Source of the DNA: Helicobacter burdigaliensis
GTDB lineage: Bacteria > Campylobacterota > Campylobacteria > Campylobacterales > Helicobacteraceae
DNA: 64,000 nt
NCBI RefSeq assembly: GCF_003670295.1
Contig: NZ_QXJG01000003.1
Location: 1 to 64,000, forward strand
Direction of reading: 5' to 3'
Shown: positions 8,409-17,801 of the stretch, piece by piece
Layout: every line of letters begins with the position of its first letter
Position numbering within the stretch: position 1 is the stretch's first letter
Program-made: the position numbers and the translations under genes
Notes under the pieces: model-generated
The model's input: the letters and a program-made list of their open reading frames with translations, nothing else
The model's database searches: none
Told to the model about the DNA's origin: nothing

Positions 8409-9863
8409 ATGTTTGGATTTTTGATAGGTTTAAATGCTAAAACAAAAAAGGGTTTGATTGAACAAGCTCACAATAAACGCCATTTTGAATTTGACCTTAC
8501 AAAATGGGAAGGAAGCTTAAAAGAATTACAGCCCAACTTAGAAGTGGAGTTTGAACTCTCTTCTTCTAAGGAAGTAATTTCAGTAAAAGCAAAGCCAATG
8601 CCCAAAACTGGAGATTTCAAAATCCATCAAACACGAAGCATTAAAGAATGTATTTATAATTATTTTGGCAGTGTAGAAAACCTAATCACTCAATATCAAG
8701 ATTCCATAAAATCCGATAAAAAACTAGATTTTTTAAGGATTAAACGCTTTTTATTTACAGCCTATAATGATCTTTTTGAACTTGATAGCACCATTCCTAA
8801 TATGGCATTAAGCAATTTAAAATCCGAAATTATAGCCCTTGATAAAGAGTTTGAAAGCTTTAGCAAAAAATCTTCTTATCCACCTGAAAACTCTTATGAA
8901 AAAATCTTTCTTGCACGCCAAATAGAATTTGTCAAAAATGAAGAACTCATAGAAACAACACGCTCTATTATAAAAAGTGCCTCCATACAACAAGCCTCTA
9001 TGGGTTCTACACTAAAAAATATGGAAGAAAACTTTTTAAAACGCCAAGACAAAGGAAGCCTAAACTATCTACAAGCTCAAACACAACTTAAGCATTTTAG
9101 AAAACGCTATGTAGATTTACTCCACTATCTTTCCTTGCAAAAAGAAAAACTTGCAAAAATCACAAAAGCTGGAGAAGATTTTGAGGAGGAATTTTTTGAA
9201 CCTTTTTTAAAAAGCTATATTCCTTTAATCAAAGAATTAAAAAGAGATTTTATAGAGCTTTTAAACACCAAAGCTTATGATCTTGATAAACTTTTATGGC
9301 AGAGGGCAAAAAGAAGTCTAAGTGTGCGAAGATTTTTCATAGAAGCAGGAATTACAGGAACTTATAGCTCCAAAACTTTTTTAAAATATTTTCTAAGAAG
9401 CCTTGATACAACAAAAATCCGCAAAGACACTAAAGAACTCTTTGATCTTTTGCATTATTTAGAGAGCTTTTCTAAAAAGAATATTCTTTTAATCCAGCAA
9501 TCCTTAAATGACTTAAAGCATTATAGAGAATATCTTAGTAATTTTGATAATGATCTAGTCGTAAGCATTTCTAACAATCCAACAGAATGCATTATCAATA
9601 AAAGTGCTTCCCTTAATGAAAATAAAACTGATATGTGTTTTAATGTTATCATTATGGAATGGCAAGTAAGTCAAATGAATATTTTAGAATTCAAACAAAA
9701 ATATACAGAAATTGACAAAACCAAAGAAACAGAATTTTGTGCAATTATAGATAAAAGTATCTCTAAGCAAAATATTCAAGAAGCTAAAGATTTAGGCATT
9801 AAACACTTCATACCCAAAAACGAACCTGAGCAATTTATAGATATGATGCGCTTAATTTTATAA
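8409..9863 (+). CDS. unknown protein with cold-shock-like N-terminus and degenerate receiver C-terminus
   Basis: I do not recognise this 484-residue protein by name. Residues 1-63 resemble a cold-shock/OB fold ([17 protein letters not shown], then a beta-rich stretch). Residues 80-390 are mostly charged helices, probably coiled coil. Residues 395-484 read like a response-regulator receiver domain: VVSISNNP stands where VVDDNP is usual, IIMEWQ has Glu417 in place of the phosphorylated Asp, and the conserved Lys470 is kept in FIPKN. The acidic pocket and phospho-acceptor are thus lost, so the domain probably acts without phosphorylation. A GGGA precedes the ATG and a promoter lies at 8364. It is just upstream of hisC-fliFGH, but a flagellar role is not shown. 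Confidence 0.7.
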   Translation: MFGFLIGLNAKTKKGLIEQAHNKRHFEFDLTKWEGSLKELQPNLEVEFELSSSKEVISVKAKPMPKTGDFKIHQTRSIKECIYNYFGSVENLITQYQDSIKSDKKLDFLRIKRFLFTAYNDLFELDSTIPNMALSNLKSEIIALDKEFESFSKKSSYPPENSYEKIFLARQIEFVKNEELIETTRSIIKSASIQQASMGSTLKNMEENFLKRQDKGSLNYLQAQTQLKHFRKRYVDLLHYLSLQKEKLAKITKAGEDFEEEFFEPFLKSYIPLIKELKRDFIELLNTKAYDLDKLLWQRAKRSLSVRRFFIEAGITGTYSSKTFLKYFLRSLDTTKIRKDTKELFDLLHYLESFSKKNILLIQQSLNDLKHYREYLSNFDNDLVVSISNNPTECIINKSASLNENKTDMCFNVIIMEWQVSQMNILEFKQKYTEIDKTKETEFCAIIDKSISKQNIQEAKDLGIKHFIPKNEPEQFIDMMRLIL

Positions 9864-9876
9864 GACTTATTGAAAT

Positions 9877-9888
9877 TTTTGCTATAAT
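9877..9888 (+). promoter_or_regulatory. extended -10 promoter of the hisC-fliFGH run
   Basis: TTTTGCTATAAT lies 43 bp upstream of the hisC ATG. No good -35 box is seen; Helicobacter promoters commonly lack one. It may drive the long same-strand run from hisC to the RND gene. Confidence 0.75.
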
Positions 9889-9931
9889 ATGCACCATAAC
9901 TTTAATATACCACCTAAGGATAGGGCGTTTT

Positions 9932-11029
9932 ATGAAATTTAATCCTATTTTAGATACATTGCAAACCTATGAAGCAGGAAAGCCTATTGAGCTTGTAGTG
10001 CGTGATTTTGGACTAAGTGCTGATAGTATTATCAAATTAGCTTCTAATGAGAATCCTCTTGGAGCAAGCAAAAAAGTTATTCAAGCTCTAAAAGATAACG
10101 CACATTTAGTACATCTTTATCCTGATGATTCTTATTATGCTTTAAAAGAGGCTCTTTGCTATCATTATAGTATCTTAGCTCAGGAGATTATCATAGGAGC
10201 TGGAAGTGATCAGATTATAGAATTTTGTATTCACGCTAAAGCTCCTAGCAAAGTTTTAATGGCTAAAACTACTTTTGCTATGTATGAAATTTATTCTAAA
10301 AGTATAGGTGCTAAGATTTTAAAAACAAAAAGCGATTCCCATAATCTTAGTGAATTTTTAGAACTCTATAAACTCCACAATCCCGAGGTCATCTTCTTAT
10401 GTATTCCTAATAATCCTTTGGGGGAATGCCTAGATAAAAAAGAGGTTTTTAGCTTTTTAAAGCAAATCTCTAAAAATACTTTAGTAATCGTTGATGGGGC
10501 TTATCAAGAGTATGCAGCCTTTAAAGATGGAAACAAAGAAATAAAACCCAAAGAGCTAATAGAGCAATTTCCAAACTGCATTTATCTAGGAACTTTTTCC
10601 AAAGCTTATGGACTTGGGGGAATGCGTGTGGGATATGGTATTGCAAAAGAGGAAATCATCTCTCATCTTTTAAAAATTCGCCCTCCTTTTAATATCACCA
10701 CCCTTTCTTTATGTGCTGCAACAATAGCTTTAAAGGATAAGGAACACATTCAAAAGACTTTACAAAACAATTTTTCGCAAATGCAAAGCTATGAGGAATT
10801 TGCTAAGCAAAACAAAATAGATTTTATCCCCTCTTTTACAAACTTTATTACTTTTCTTTTAGAGAGAATAGATTCTAATGCTCTTGCAGATTTTCTTTTA
10901 AAAAGAGGTATTATTATTAGAAACCTAAAAAGCTATGGCTTAAATGCTGTGCGTATCACAATAGGTACTAAAGAACAAAATCAAAAGCTTTTTAAAGCAT
11001 TTGAAGAATTTTTAAAAGCATCAGTATAA
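9932..11029 (+). CDS. hisC: histidinol-phosphate aminotransferase
   Basis: HisC is a PLP enzyme of histidine synthesis that converts imidazole-acetol phosphate and glutamate to histidinol phosphate. The 365-residue protein has the family features [11 protein letters not shown] near residues 36-46, [18 protein letters not shown], and the PLP lysine at residue 224 within [17 protein letters not shown]. It ends with [12 protein letters not shown], which holds the substrate-binding arginine. The position before fliF is the same as in C. jejuni, so the metabolic gene probably shares a transcript with the flagellar MS-ring genes. Only 12 bp separate it from fliF. Confidence 0.93.
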   Translation: MKFNPILDTLQTYEAGKPIELVVRDFGLSADSIIKLASNENPLGASKKVIQALKDNAHLVHLYPDDSYYALKEALCYHYSILAQEIIIGAGSDQIIEFCIHAKAPSKVLMAKTTFAMYEIYSKSIGAKILKTKSDSHNLSEFLELYKLHNPEVIFLCIPNNPLGECLDKKEVFSFLKQISKNTLVIVDGAYQEYAAFKDGNKEIKPKELIEQFPNCIYLGTFSKAYGLGGMRVGYGIAKEEIISHLLKIRPPFNITTLSLCAATIALKDKEHIQKTLQNNFSQMQSYEEFAKQNKIDFIPSFTNFITFLLERIDSNALADFLLKRGIIIRNLKSYGLNAVRITIGTKEQNQKLFKAFEEFLKASV

Positions 11030-11041
11030 GGATAGGAAAAT

Positions 11042-12766
11042 TTGGATTTAAAAGCACTTTTTGAACAAATTAGAAATCTTTACAAAAGACTAAACAAGAA
11101 GCAAAAAATTGTTATTTTAGCAACAATCGTTGCTATTGTTGGCTTTATTTCTGCACTCATTGTTTGGAATTCTATTAACAATAAAGGTAGCGGAATATAT
11201 CCGGGTTATGCAGTGCTTTTTGAAAATGTTAGCGGAGAAGATGGAGCACTTATTATCCAACAACTCCAACAAGATAAAATCCCCTATAAAATTCCAAAAG
11301 ACAATACTATTTTAATCCCACAAGAGTTTGTTTATGAACAAAGGATGAAGCTTGCTAGCAATGGAATCCCAAAAAGTAGCAAGGTAGGCTTTGAAATTTT
11401 TGATATTAAAGATTTTGGTGCAACAAGTTTTCAAGAAAAAATCAAACTCTTAAGGGCATTAGAAGGAGAATTAGCAAGAACCATTGAAAGTCTTGCTCCC
11501 ATAGAAAAAGCTATCGTGCATATTGCCATGCCAGAAAAAACCGTCTTTGTAAGCGAACAAGAGCCTTCTACTGCCTCTGTTACCCTTTCTATAAAACCTG
11601 GACAAACACTCACTCCAAAACAAGTTTTGGGGGTAAAAAATATCGTAATTTCTGCAGTTCCTGGACTTTCTATACAAAATGTTACGATTGCAAATAGCAA
11701 TGGAGAACCATTAAGCGAGTTAGATGAATTAGGAGGTGCTAGAGAATTAGCCTTAGCACAACTCCGCTATAAAGAAAACTTTGAAAAAGCATTAGAAGAA
11801 AAAATCGTCAATATCCTAGCCCCTATTGCAGGAGGAAGCGAGGGTGTAGTAGCAAAGGTTACTGCAGAATTTGACTTTGCTCAAAAAGAAAGCACACAAG
11901 AATACTATGATCCAAACAATGTCGTAAGAAGTGAGCAAAACCTAGAAGAAAAAAGAGAAGGATTCCCACCAAAAGAAATTGGTGGAGTTCCAGGAGTAGT
12001 TAGCAATATTGGTCCCACACAAGGTTTAAATGATGAGGGCGCTAAAGAAAAATATGAAAAATCCCAAACTACAACCAATTATGAAATTAGCAAAACTATC
12101 TCTAATATAAAAGGAGAATTTGCTACAATCCGCAAAATTTCAGCGGCTGTCGTGGTAGATGGTAAGTATAAAAAAACTATTGATGAAGCAGGAGTAGAAC
12201 AGCTTGAGTATATCCCTCTTAGCGAAGAAGCTATGCAAAATATTACCTCTCTTGTAAGAGGATCCATTGGCTACACTCAAGCAAGGGGTGATGAAGTTTC
12301 TGTAAGCAATTTCCAACTCAATGGACAACTCTCTGGCTTTAAAGCTAGAACCCCACTAGAACGCTTTTTGGCTTCCACTAAGGAACTCTTAGAACCTTTT
12401 ATGCCACTTTTAAAATATGTGATTGTGGGAATTATCCTTTATTTCTTCTACAAAAAGGTTATCTTGCCCTTTAGTGAGCGAATGCTTGAGGCAAAACCTG
12501 ATGAAGAAGAAGAGATTGAATCTTTATTAAAAATTGATGAAGATGAAGAAGAAAATGATGATCGCCTCAATGAAATGCGAAGACGCATTGAAGATCAACT
12601 TGGCTTTAGTGGTTCTAATGAAGATGAGATTAAATATAATGTTCTATTAGAAAAAATCAAAGAAGTCGCCACAGAAAAACCGGAAGAATTAGCAAGTCTT
12701 TTCCAAACTCTTGTCCATGATGAGCTTGGAATTGATGGTTTTAGCTCACAAAAAGGGAGAAATTAA
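11042..12766 (+). CDS. fliF: flagellar MS-ring protein FliF
   Basis: FliF forms the MS ring, the inner-membrane base of the flagellum on which the export apparatus and C ring assemble. The protein has 574 residues. A first membrane helix lies near residues 24-46 and a second near 448-465 (YVIVGIILYFFYKKVILPF), bracketing the large periplasmic part. The acidic C-terminal tail (DEEEEIESLL onward) is the cytoplasmic FliG-binding region. The start is a TTG with GGATAGGA upstream. The stop overlaps the fliG start by one base (TAATG). It is the first of three consecutive motor genes. Confidence 0.96.
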   Translation: MDLKALFEQIRNLYKRLNKKQKIVILATIVAIVGFISALIVWNSINNKGSGIYPGYAVLFENVSGEDGALIIQQLQQDKIPYKIPKDNTILIPQEFVYEQRMKLASNGIPKSSKVGFEIFDIKDFGATSFQEKIKLLRALEGELARTIESLAPIEKAIVHIAMPEKTVFVSEQEPSTASVTLSIKPGQTLTPKQVLGVKNIVISAVPGLSIQNVTIANSNGEPLSELDELGGARELALAQLRYKENFEKALEEKIVNILAPIAGGSEGVVAKVTAEFDFAQKESTQEYYDPNNVVRSEQNLEEKREGFPPKEIGGVPGVVSNIGPTQGLNDEGAKEKYEKSQTTTNYEISKTISNIKGEFATIRKISAAVVVDGKYKKTIDEAGVEQLEYIPLSEEAMQNITSLVRGSIGYTQARGDEVSVSNFQLNGQLSGFKARTPLERFLASTKELLEPFMPLLKYVIVGIILYFFYKKVILPFSERMLEAKPDEEEEIESLLKIDEDEEENDDRLNEMRRRIEDQLGFSGSNEDEIKYNVLLEKIKEVATEKPEELASLFQTLVHDELGIDGFSSQKGRN

Positions 12767-13800
12767 TGCCTTCAATTTCTTTAAATCCAAAGCAACAAGC
12801 ACAATATGATGAATTTTCAATGGCAGAGAAAATTGCCATTTTACTCATTCAACTTGGAGATGAGATTACAGGAGAAATTTTCTCACATTTAGATTTAGAT
12901 TCTATTACAGAAATCTCAAAATACATCGCACAAAACTCCGGAATTGACAAAGCGGTTGCGGGTGCAGTTTTAGAAGAATTTTATGCGATTTTTCAATCTA
13001 ATCAATACATCTCTACAGGTGGTTTTGAATATGCTAAAGAGCTATTATACCGCACACTAGGTCCAGAAGCCGCTAAAAAAGTTTTAGACAAGCTTGCAAA
13101 ATCTATGCAAAGCTCCCAAAACTTTGCCTATCTATCGCGTGTGCGTCCCCAACAGCTTTCAGACTTCATTATCCATGAGCACCCACAAACAATTGCTTTA
13201 ATCCTAGCACATATGGATCCTACAAATGCAGCTGAAACGCTAAACTTCTTCTCTGATGATTTAAGGGCAGAGATTGCTATCCGTATGGCAAATCTAGGAG
13301 ATATTTCTCCAAATGTTGTAAAACGTGTTTCCACAGTGCTAGAAAACAAGCTAGAATCTCTTACAAGCTATAAAGTAGAAGTAGGAGGCATTAGAGCAGT
13401 GGCTGAAGTATTTAACCGCCTTGGACAAAAGGCAGCAAAGGCAACCATTGCTTATATTGAGCAAATTGATGATCAACTAGCCGCCGCAATTAAAGAAATG
13501 ATGTTTACTTTTGAAGATATTGAAAAGCTTGATAATAACGCTATTAGAGAAATTTTAAAAATAGTGGATAAAAAAGATTTGATTTTAGCTTTAAAAGCCT
13601 CTCCTGAAGAGCTAAAACAAAAATTTATGTCTAATATGAGTCAAAGAGCGGGAGAGCAATTTTTAGAAGAAATGCAATTTTTAGGTGCTGTGAAAGTCAA
13701 AGATGTAGAAGCAGCCCAAAGACGCATCGTTGAAAGTGTGCAATCACTCTCTGAACAAGGCGTAATTCAAATTGGCGAACAAGAGGATACCATTGAATAA
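12766..13800 (+). CDS. fliG: flagellar motor switch protein FliG
   Basis: FliG is the rotor component that binds FliF and interacts with the MotA stator to create torque and switch direction. The 344-residue protein carries the EHPQTIALILAHM motif of the middle domain around residues 138-150, and the C-terminal torque segment FTFEDIEKLDNNAIREIL with its charged residues. It is coupled to fliF by a one-base overlap, and fliH begins inside its last codons. Confidence 0.97.
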   Translation: MPSISLNPKQQAQYDEFSMAEKIAILLIQLGDEITGEIFSHLDLDSITEISKYIAQNSGIDKAVAGAVLEEFYAIFQSNQYISTGGFEYAKELLYRTLGPEAAKKVLDKLAKSMQSSQNFAYLSRVRPQQLSDFIIHEHPQTIALILAHMDPTNAAETLNFFSDDLRAEIAIRMANLGDISPNVVKRVSTVLENKLESLTSYKVEVGGIRAVAEVFNRLGQKAAKATIAYIEQIDDQLAAAIKEMMFTFEDIEKLDNNAIREILKIVDKKDLILALKASPEELKQKFMSNMSQRAGEQFLEEMQFLGAVKVKDVEAAQRRIVESVQSLSEQGVIQIGEQEDTIE

Positions 13801-14659
13801 TATAAACGAACACGAAAATGTAATTACTGGCGAACACAAAAATAGGCACGATATTAAAAAGTATAATTTTCGCAATATGGAAGTTTCTAAAAATACACAA
13901 AATGCCCCCCAAAGCTCTACTTCTAGCAATACACAAAGCATTATTGAAGAAGCCCCTATTGCCAAAGAGCAACCTTTAGAAGCTACCCCTCTTCCAGTAG
14001 AAACCCCCGCTGCTCCACAGCCTATGATAGATGCTCCTGCTTTAAAACTTTTTGAAGCAGAAGTTGTGGATAAAATTTTACAAAAAAGTGATGTTTTAGC
14101 ACAATCTTTGCAAAAGCTTCAAGAGCAATTTGACAAGCAAGAACAAGAAATCGCAAGCAAAGTAGCTAATGCAGAAAATAAAGCGAAAGAAGCAGGATTT
14201 AGCGAAGGCTATTCTAAAGCAAAAGAAGAACTAGAAGCTTCTATTAATGCGCAAAAAGAACTTTATGCCTTAAGCATTACGCGTTTAAATCAAAATATTG
14301 AAGATTCTAAAAACCATATTTTAAAATTAGAAAAAGAATTAAGCTCCATTGCACTAGATATAGCAAAAGAAGTAATTTTAAGCGAGGTTAGCTCTAATAG
14401 CTCTAAAATCGCTTCTTCTTTAGCTAGAGCACTTCTTAGCAATGTCGCACAAAACTCAAATATTACCCTAAAAGTTTTTCCCGGAGATTTTGAAAGCTTA
14501 AAAGAAACCTTGCAAGATTTAACCCATATTAAAATAGAAGCCGATAAAGCAATTGCTAAGGGTGGCGTAGTTATTATGAGTAATGAGGGCAACATTGATG
14601 GAGATTTGCACTTGCGTTTTGAAACTTTGAAAAAATCCATTCTTGAAAACAAGGATTAA
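13793..14659 (+). CDS. fliH: flagellar export ATPase regulator FliH
   Basis: FliH binds the FliI ATPase and links it to the export gate. The protein has 288 residues from the start chosen. It has a Pro/Ala/Gln-rich N-terminal part, a long coiled coil from about residue 85 to 180, and a C-terminal FliH/YscL domain with the glycine-containing KGGVVIMSNEGNIDG. I prefer the TTG at 13793, because AGAGGA sits 5 bp upstream within the last codons of fliG. A further in-frame TTG at 13772 lacks a good ribosome-binding site. The first few codons overlap fliG by 8 bp. Confidence 0.9.
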   Translation: MNNINEHENVITGEHKNRHDIKKYNFRNMEVSKNTQNAPQSSTSSNTQSIIEEAPIAKEQPLEATPLPVETPAAPQPMIDAPALKLFEAEVVDKILQKSDVLAQSLQKLQEQFDKQEQEIASKVANAENKAKEAGFSEGYSKAKEELEASINAQKELYALSITRLNQNIEDSKNHILKLEKELSSIALDIAKEVILSEVSSNSSKIASSLARALLSNVAQNSNITLKVFPGDFESLKETLQDLTHIKIEADKAIAKGGVVIMSNEGNIDGDLHLRFETLKKSILENKD

Positions 14660-14660
14660 T

Positions 14661-16526
14661 ATGCCATTACCGCAAATTTATTTGGATATTTTAGCCAAAA
14701 GAGATTTTAATGAAGAATCTCTTTTAAAACTCAATGAATTAGCTACTTTAATCCGCTCTAGAATCTTAGAAGTCGTTTCTAAAAATGGGGGACATTTAAG
14801 CTCTACTTTAGGTGCTGTGGAGCTTATTATTGGAATGCATGCTGTATTTAATAGCCCAAAAGATCCTTTTATTTTTGATGTTTCTCATCAAGCATATGCA
14901 CATAAACTCTTAACAGGGCGTTGGGATTCTTTTGCCAGCTTGCGACAAAGCGGTGGGATTAGCGGTTTTACAAAGCCAGATGAAAGTGAGCATGATTATT
15001 TTATCGCAGGACATAGCTCCACTTCTATCTCTCTTGGTGTGGGAGTAGCTAAGGCAATCTCACTTAATAATGAGGATAAGATTCCTGTTGTATTAATCGG
15101 CGATGGTGCTATGAGTGCAGGTTTAGCTTATGAAGCATTAAACGAGCTAGGCGATAGAAAATATCCTATGGTAATTATCCTCAATGATAATGAAATGAGT
15201 ATTGCTGAACCCATTGGTGCAATTAGCAAATATCTCTCTCAAGCAATTGCTGGAAAATTCGTCCAAAGCATTAAAAACAAGCTTGGTAATATTATAAGCA
15301 ATGCCCCAAATGCAACCTATTTAGCTAAGCGTTTTGAAGAATCTATAAAACTCATTACCCCGGGTATGCTTTTTGAAGAGCTTGGCTTAGAATACATAGG
15401 ACCTATTGATGGACATAATATTAAAGAAATCATCAATGCCTTAAAAATTGCAAAAAATATTAAAAAACCTATCGTAATCCACGCCCAAACCCTAAAAGGC
15501 AAAGGATACTCCCCAGCTGAAGGGCATTTAGAGGCTTGGCATGGAGTAAGCCCTTTTGATATGAAAATAGGCAAAACAATCTCTAAAGCAAGCACCCCCT
15601 CCCCTACACAGGTTTTTGCAAACACTCTTTTAGAAATTGCTAAAGAAGATTCTAAAGTCGTAGGAATTACTGCTGCTATGCCTAGTGGAACAGGACTAGA
15701 TTTACTCATTAAAGAAATGCCAAATCGCTTTTGGGATGTGGCAATCGCAGAACAACACGCAGTAACACAAAGCTCCTCTTTGGCAAAAGAAGGTTTTAAG
15801 CCCTTTGTAGCAATTTATTCTACCTTTTTACAAAGAGGATATGATCAAATCATTCACGATGTAGGCATTTTAAAAACCCCTGTGAAATTTGCTATTGATA
15901 GAGCAGGAATCGTAGGTGAAGATGGGGAAACACATCAAGGAGTATTTGATATTAGCTTTTTAAAACCTATCCCAAATTTTACAATTTTTGCACCGCGTGA
16001 TAATGCTACACTAAAAGAAGCAATCCATTTTGCAAACTCTTACAATGAAGGTCCCTGTGCTTTTAGATACCCACGAAAATCTTTTAAACTAAAAGAAAAT
16101 ATTTTCACACCCACCCCCTTTAAGCTTGGCAAACTAGAAGAACTACAAAAAGGAGAAAAAGTCTTGCTTATCGGTTTTGGCAATGGAGTGGGAAAAGCAT
16201 ATGAATGTGCTAATGCCTTAAAAGAAATTGCCAAATTAGAATGTGGTATTATTGATTTACGCTTTATTAAGCCATTAGATACAGAAAACTTAGCTAAAAT
16301 TGGCACAAACTACCCTTATTGGTTTGTTTTTAGCGATAGTGTAAAAATTGGAGGAGTTGGGGAGAGCCTTTGTGCTTTTGTAAATGAATCTAATTTAGAT
16401 GTAAAGGTGCATTCTTTTGAATTTAGAGATGAGTTTATCCCCCATGGAAAAACTGAAGAAATTGAAGAAAAGCTAGGTTATAGCAACCACGCACAAACTA
16501 TTTTAAATTTACTAAAGGTTAAATAA
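14661..16526 (+). CDS. dxs: 1-deoxy-D-xylulose-5-phosphate synthase
   Basis: DXS makes deoxyxylulose phosphate from pyruvate and glyceraldehyde 3-phosphate, the first step of the MEP route to isoprenoids. It uses thiamine diphosphate. The protein has 621 residues from the ATG at 14661, which has AAGGA 5 bp upstream. The in-frame TTG at 14643 lies inside fliH and is not preferred. Visible features are SHQAYAHKLLTGR, the thiamine-diphosphate motif GDGAMSAGLAYEALN, and the transketolase pyrimidine-domain residues AEQHAVTQ and DRAGIVGEDGETHQG. Position after fliH is conserved in H. pylori and C. jejuni. It overlaps mlaA by one base. Confidence 0.96.
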   Translation: MPLPQIYLDILAKRDFNEESLLKLNELATLIRSRILEVVSKNGGHLSSTLGAVELIIGMHAVFNSPKDPFIFDVSHQAYAHKLLTGRWDSFASLRQSGGISGFTKPDESEHDYFIAGHSSTSISLGVGVAKAISLNNEDKIPVVLIGDGAMSAGLAYEALNELGDRKYPMVIILNDNEMSIAEPIGAISKYLSQAIAGKFVQSIKNKLGNIISNAPNATYLAKRFEESIKLITPGMLFEELGLEYIGPIDGHNIKEIINALKIAKNIKKPIVIHAQTLKGKGYSPAEGHLEAWHGVSPFDMKIGKTISKASTPSPTQVFANTLLEIAKEDSKVVGITAAMPSGTGLDLLIKEMPNRFWDVAIAEQHAVTQSSSLAKEGFKPFVAIYSTFLQRGYDQIIHDVGILKTPVKFAIDRAGIVGEDGETHQGVFDISFLKPIPNFTIFAPRDNATLKEAIHFANSYNEGPCAFRYPRKSFKLKENIFTPTPFKLGKLEELQKGEKVLLIGFGNGVGKAYECANALKEIAKLECGIIDLRFIKPLDTENLAKIGTNYPYWFVFSDSVKIGGVGESLCAFVNESNLDVKVHSFEFRDEFIPHGKTEEIEEKLGYSNHAQTILNLLKVK

Positions 16527-17218
16527 TGAGATTTTTACTAGCATTTATTTTATGCTTTACACTCACACAAGCAGAAGAAATTGACTATTTAGAGTTTGAA
16601 GAAGAATTTCAAACTCCTATCATCAAAGACCCTTTTGAAAGTTATAATCGGGCTATGACAAATTTTAATTGGAAAGTTTATGATTATGTGCTTAGCCCCA
16701 CCTTAAATGCATATAACACAATAACGCCAAAAGGCTTAAGACTTGGAGTAAATAACTTTTTTGACAATCTTGGCGCTCCGCTTCGTTTTGTTACGCATTT
16801 ATTACAACTAAGAGTTAAAAATGCTTTTGATGAGCTTGGAAGATTCGCACTTAACTCTACCTTTGGACTTGGAGGAGTGCTAGATATTGCTACTCCAAAT
16901 GGATTGTATTTAAAAGAATCTGATTTTGGTGTTATGCTTAATACTTGGGGTGTTGATGGAGGCTTTCATATCGTATTACCCTTTCTTGGACCAAAAAACT
17001 TTAGAGATGTTTTGACAATGCCTCTTAATGCTCTTGCCTATCCTGTAAGCTATGTAGAGCCTTTCTGGGCTTCTTTTGGAATCTATACCTATAAAGAACT
17101 AAATTATATAGCAATTCACAAAAAAACTATTGAAACTTTTAGAAATGATAGTTTAGATTCCTATATTCTTTTGCGTAATAGCTATGAGCAAAATAGAAAT
17201 TCACTCTCAAAGGATTAA
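16526..17218 (+). CDS. mlaA: outer-membrane lipid-asymmetry protein MlaA (VacJ)
   Basis: MlaA removes phospholipids from the outer leaflet of the outer membrane and hands them to the periplasmic carrier MlaC. The 230-residue protein has a signal peptide probably cut after TQA (about residue 16). No proper lipobox is present, unlike the E. coli lipoprotein. The family core is clear: DPFESYNRAMTNFNW, GVNNFFDNLGAPL, and GVDGGFHIVLPFLGPKNFRD. It is coupled to dxs by a TAATG overlap, and mlaC begins at its stop codon. The same mlaA-mlaC-RND order exists in C. jejuni (Cj1371-Cj1373). Confidence 0.93.
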   Translation: MRFLLAFILCFTLTQAEEIDYLEFEEEFQTPIIKDPFESYNRAMTNFNWKVYDYVLSPTLNAYNTITPKGLRLGVNNFFDNLGAPLRFVTHLLQLRVKNAFDELGRFALNSTFGLGGVLDIATPNGLYLKESDFGVMLNTWGVDGGFHIVLPFLGPKNFRDVLTMPLNALAYPVSYVEPFWASFGIYTYKELNYIAIHKKTIETFRNDSLDSYILLRNSYEQNRNSLSKD

Positions 17219-17219
17219 T

Positions 17220-17801
17220 ATGCGTTTATTTTTACTTTTTTTATGCTGTTTAGGTTTTAGCTTTGCTTTACCCTTTAACCAAATTGATACACAAATGACA
17301 CAAAGGATTGATAAAACTATCCAGCTCTTGCAAAATTCAGAAAATAAAGTGGCTGTATCTAGCGAGATTTTCAAACTCTTTGATGAAATTTTTGATTATC
17401 CTTTAATGGCAAAACTTTCATTATCCAAAGAATTTAAGAAGCTAAATACCAAAGAAAAAGAGGAATTTATTAAAATATTTGAAGAAAATCTCAAAAAAAG
17501 TTTTGCAAGCAAATTACGCCTTTACAAAGATGAGAAAATGCTTGTTTTGGGAGGAGATTTAATTAAAGAAAATCGTTACAACCTAAAAACTTCACTGATT
17601 TATGATGGCAAAGAAAATTACATTATTTTTAAATTTCATAAACTCAATAATGACTGGAAAATTTATGATGTGGATATTCTAGGAATCAGCGTTATTCAAA
17701 CTTATAGAAATCAATTTTTAGATATTTTAACAAAAAGCAATTTTGAAACTCTAATCCAAAAACTCCAAAATGAAATTACCTTTGATACCAAACAAAAATA
17801 G
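17220..17801 (+). CDS. mlaC: periplasmic phospholipid carrier MlaC
   Basis: MlaC (Ttg2D) is a soluble periplasmic shuttle that carries phospholipids between the outer-membrane MlaA and an inner-membrane machine. The protein has 193 residues from the ATG at 17220, which has AAGGA upstream; the frame is open further into mlaA but that is rejected. A signal peptide (MRLFLLFLCCLGFSFA) is followed by the family body, including FDYPLMAKLSLSKEFKKL and DWKIYDVDILGISVIQTYRNQF. The downstream RND gene starts 32 bp before the mlaC stop. Confidence 0.9.
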   Translation: MRLFLLFLCCLGFSFALPFNQIDTQMTQRIDKTIQLLQNSENKVAVSSEIFKLFDEIFDYPLMAKLSLSKEFKKLNTKEKEEFIKIFEENLKKSFASKLRLYKDEKMLVLGGDLIKENRYNLKTSLIYDGKENYIIFKFHKLNNDWKIYDVDILGISVIQTYRNQFLDILTKSNFETLIQKLQNEITFDTKQK

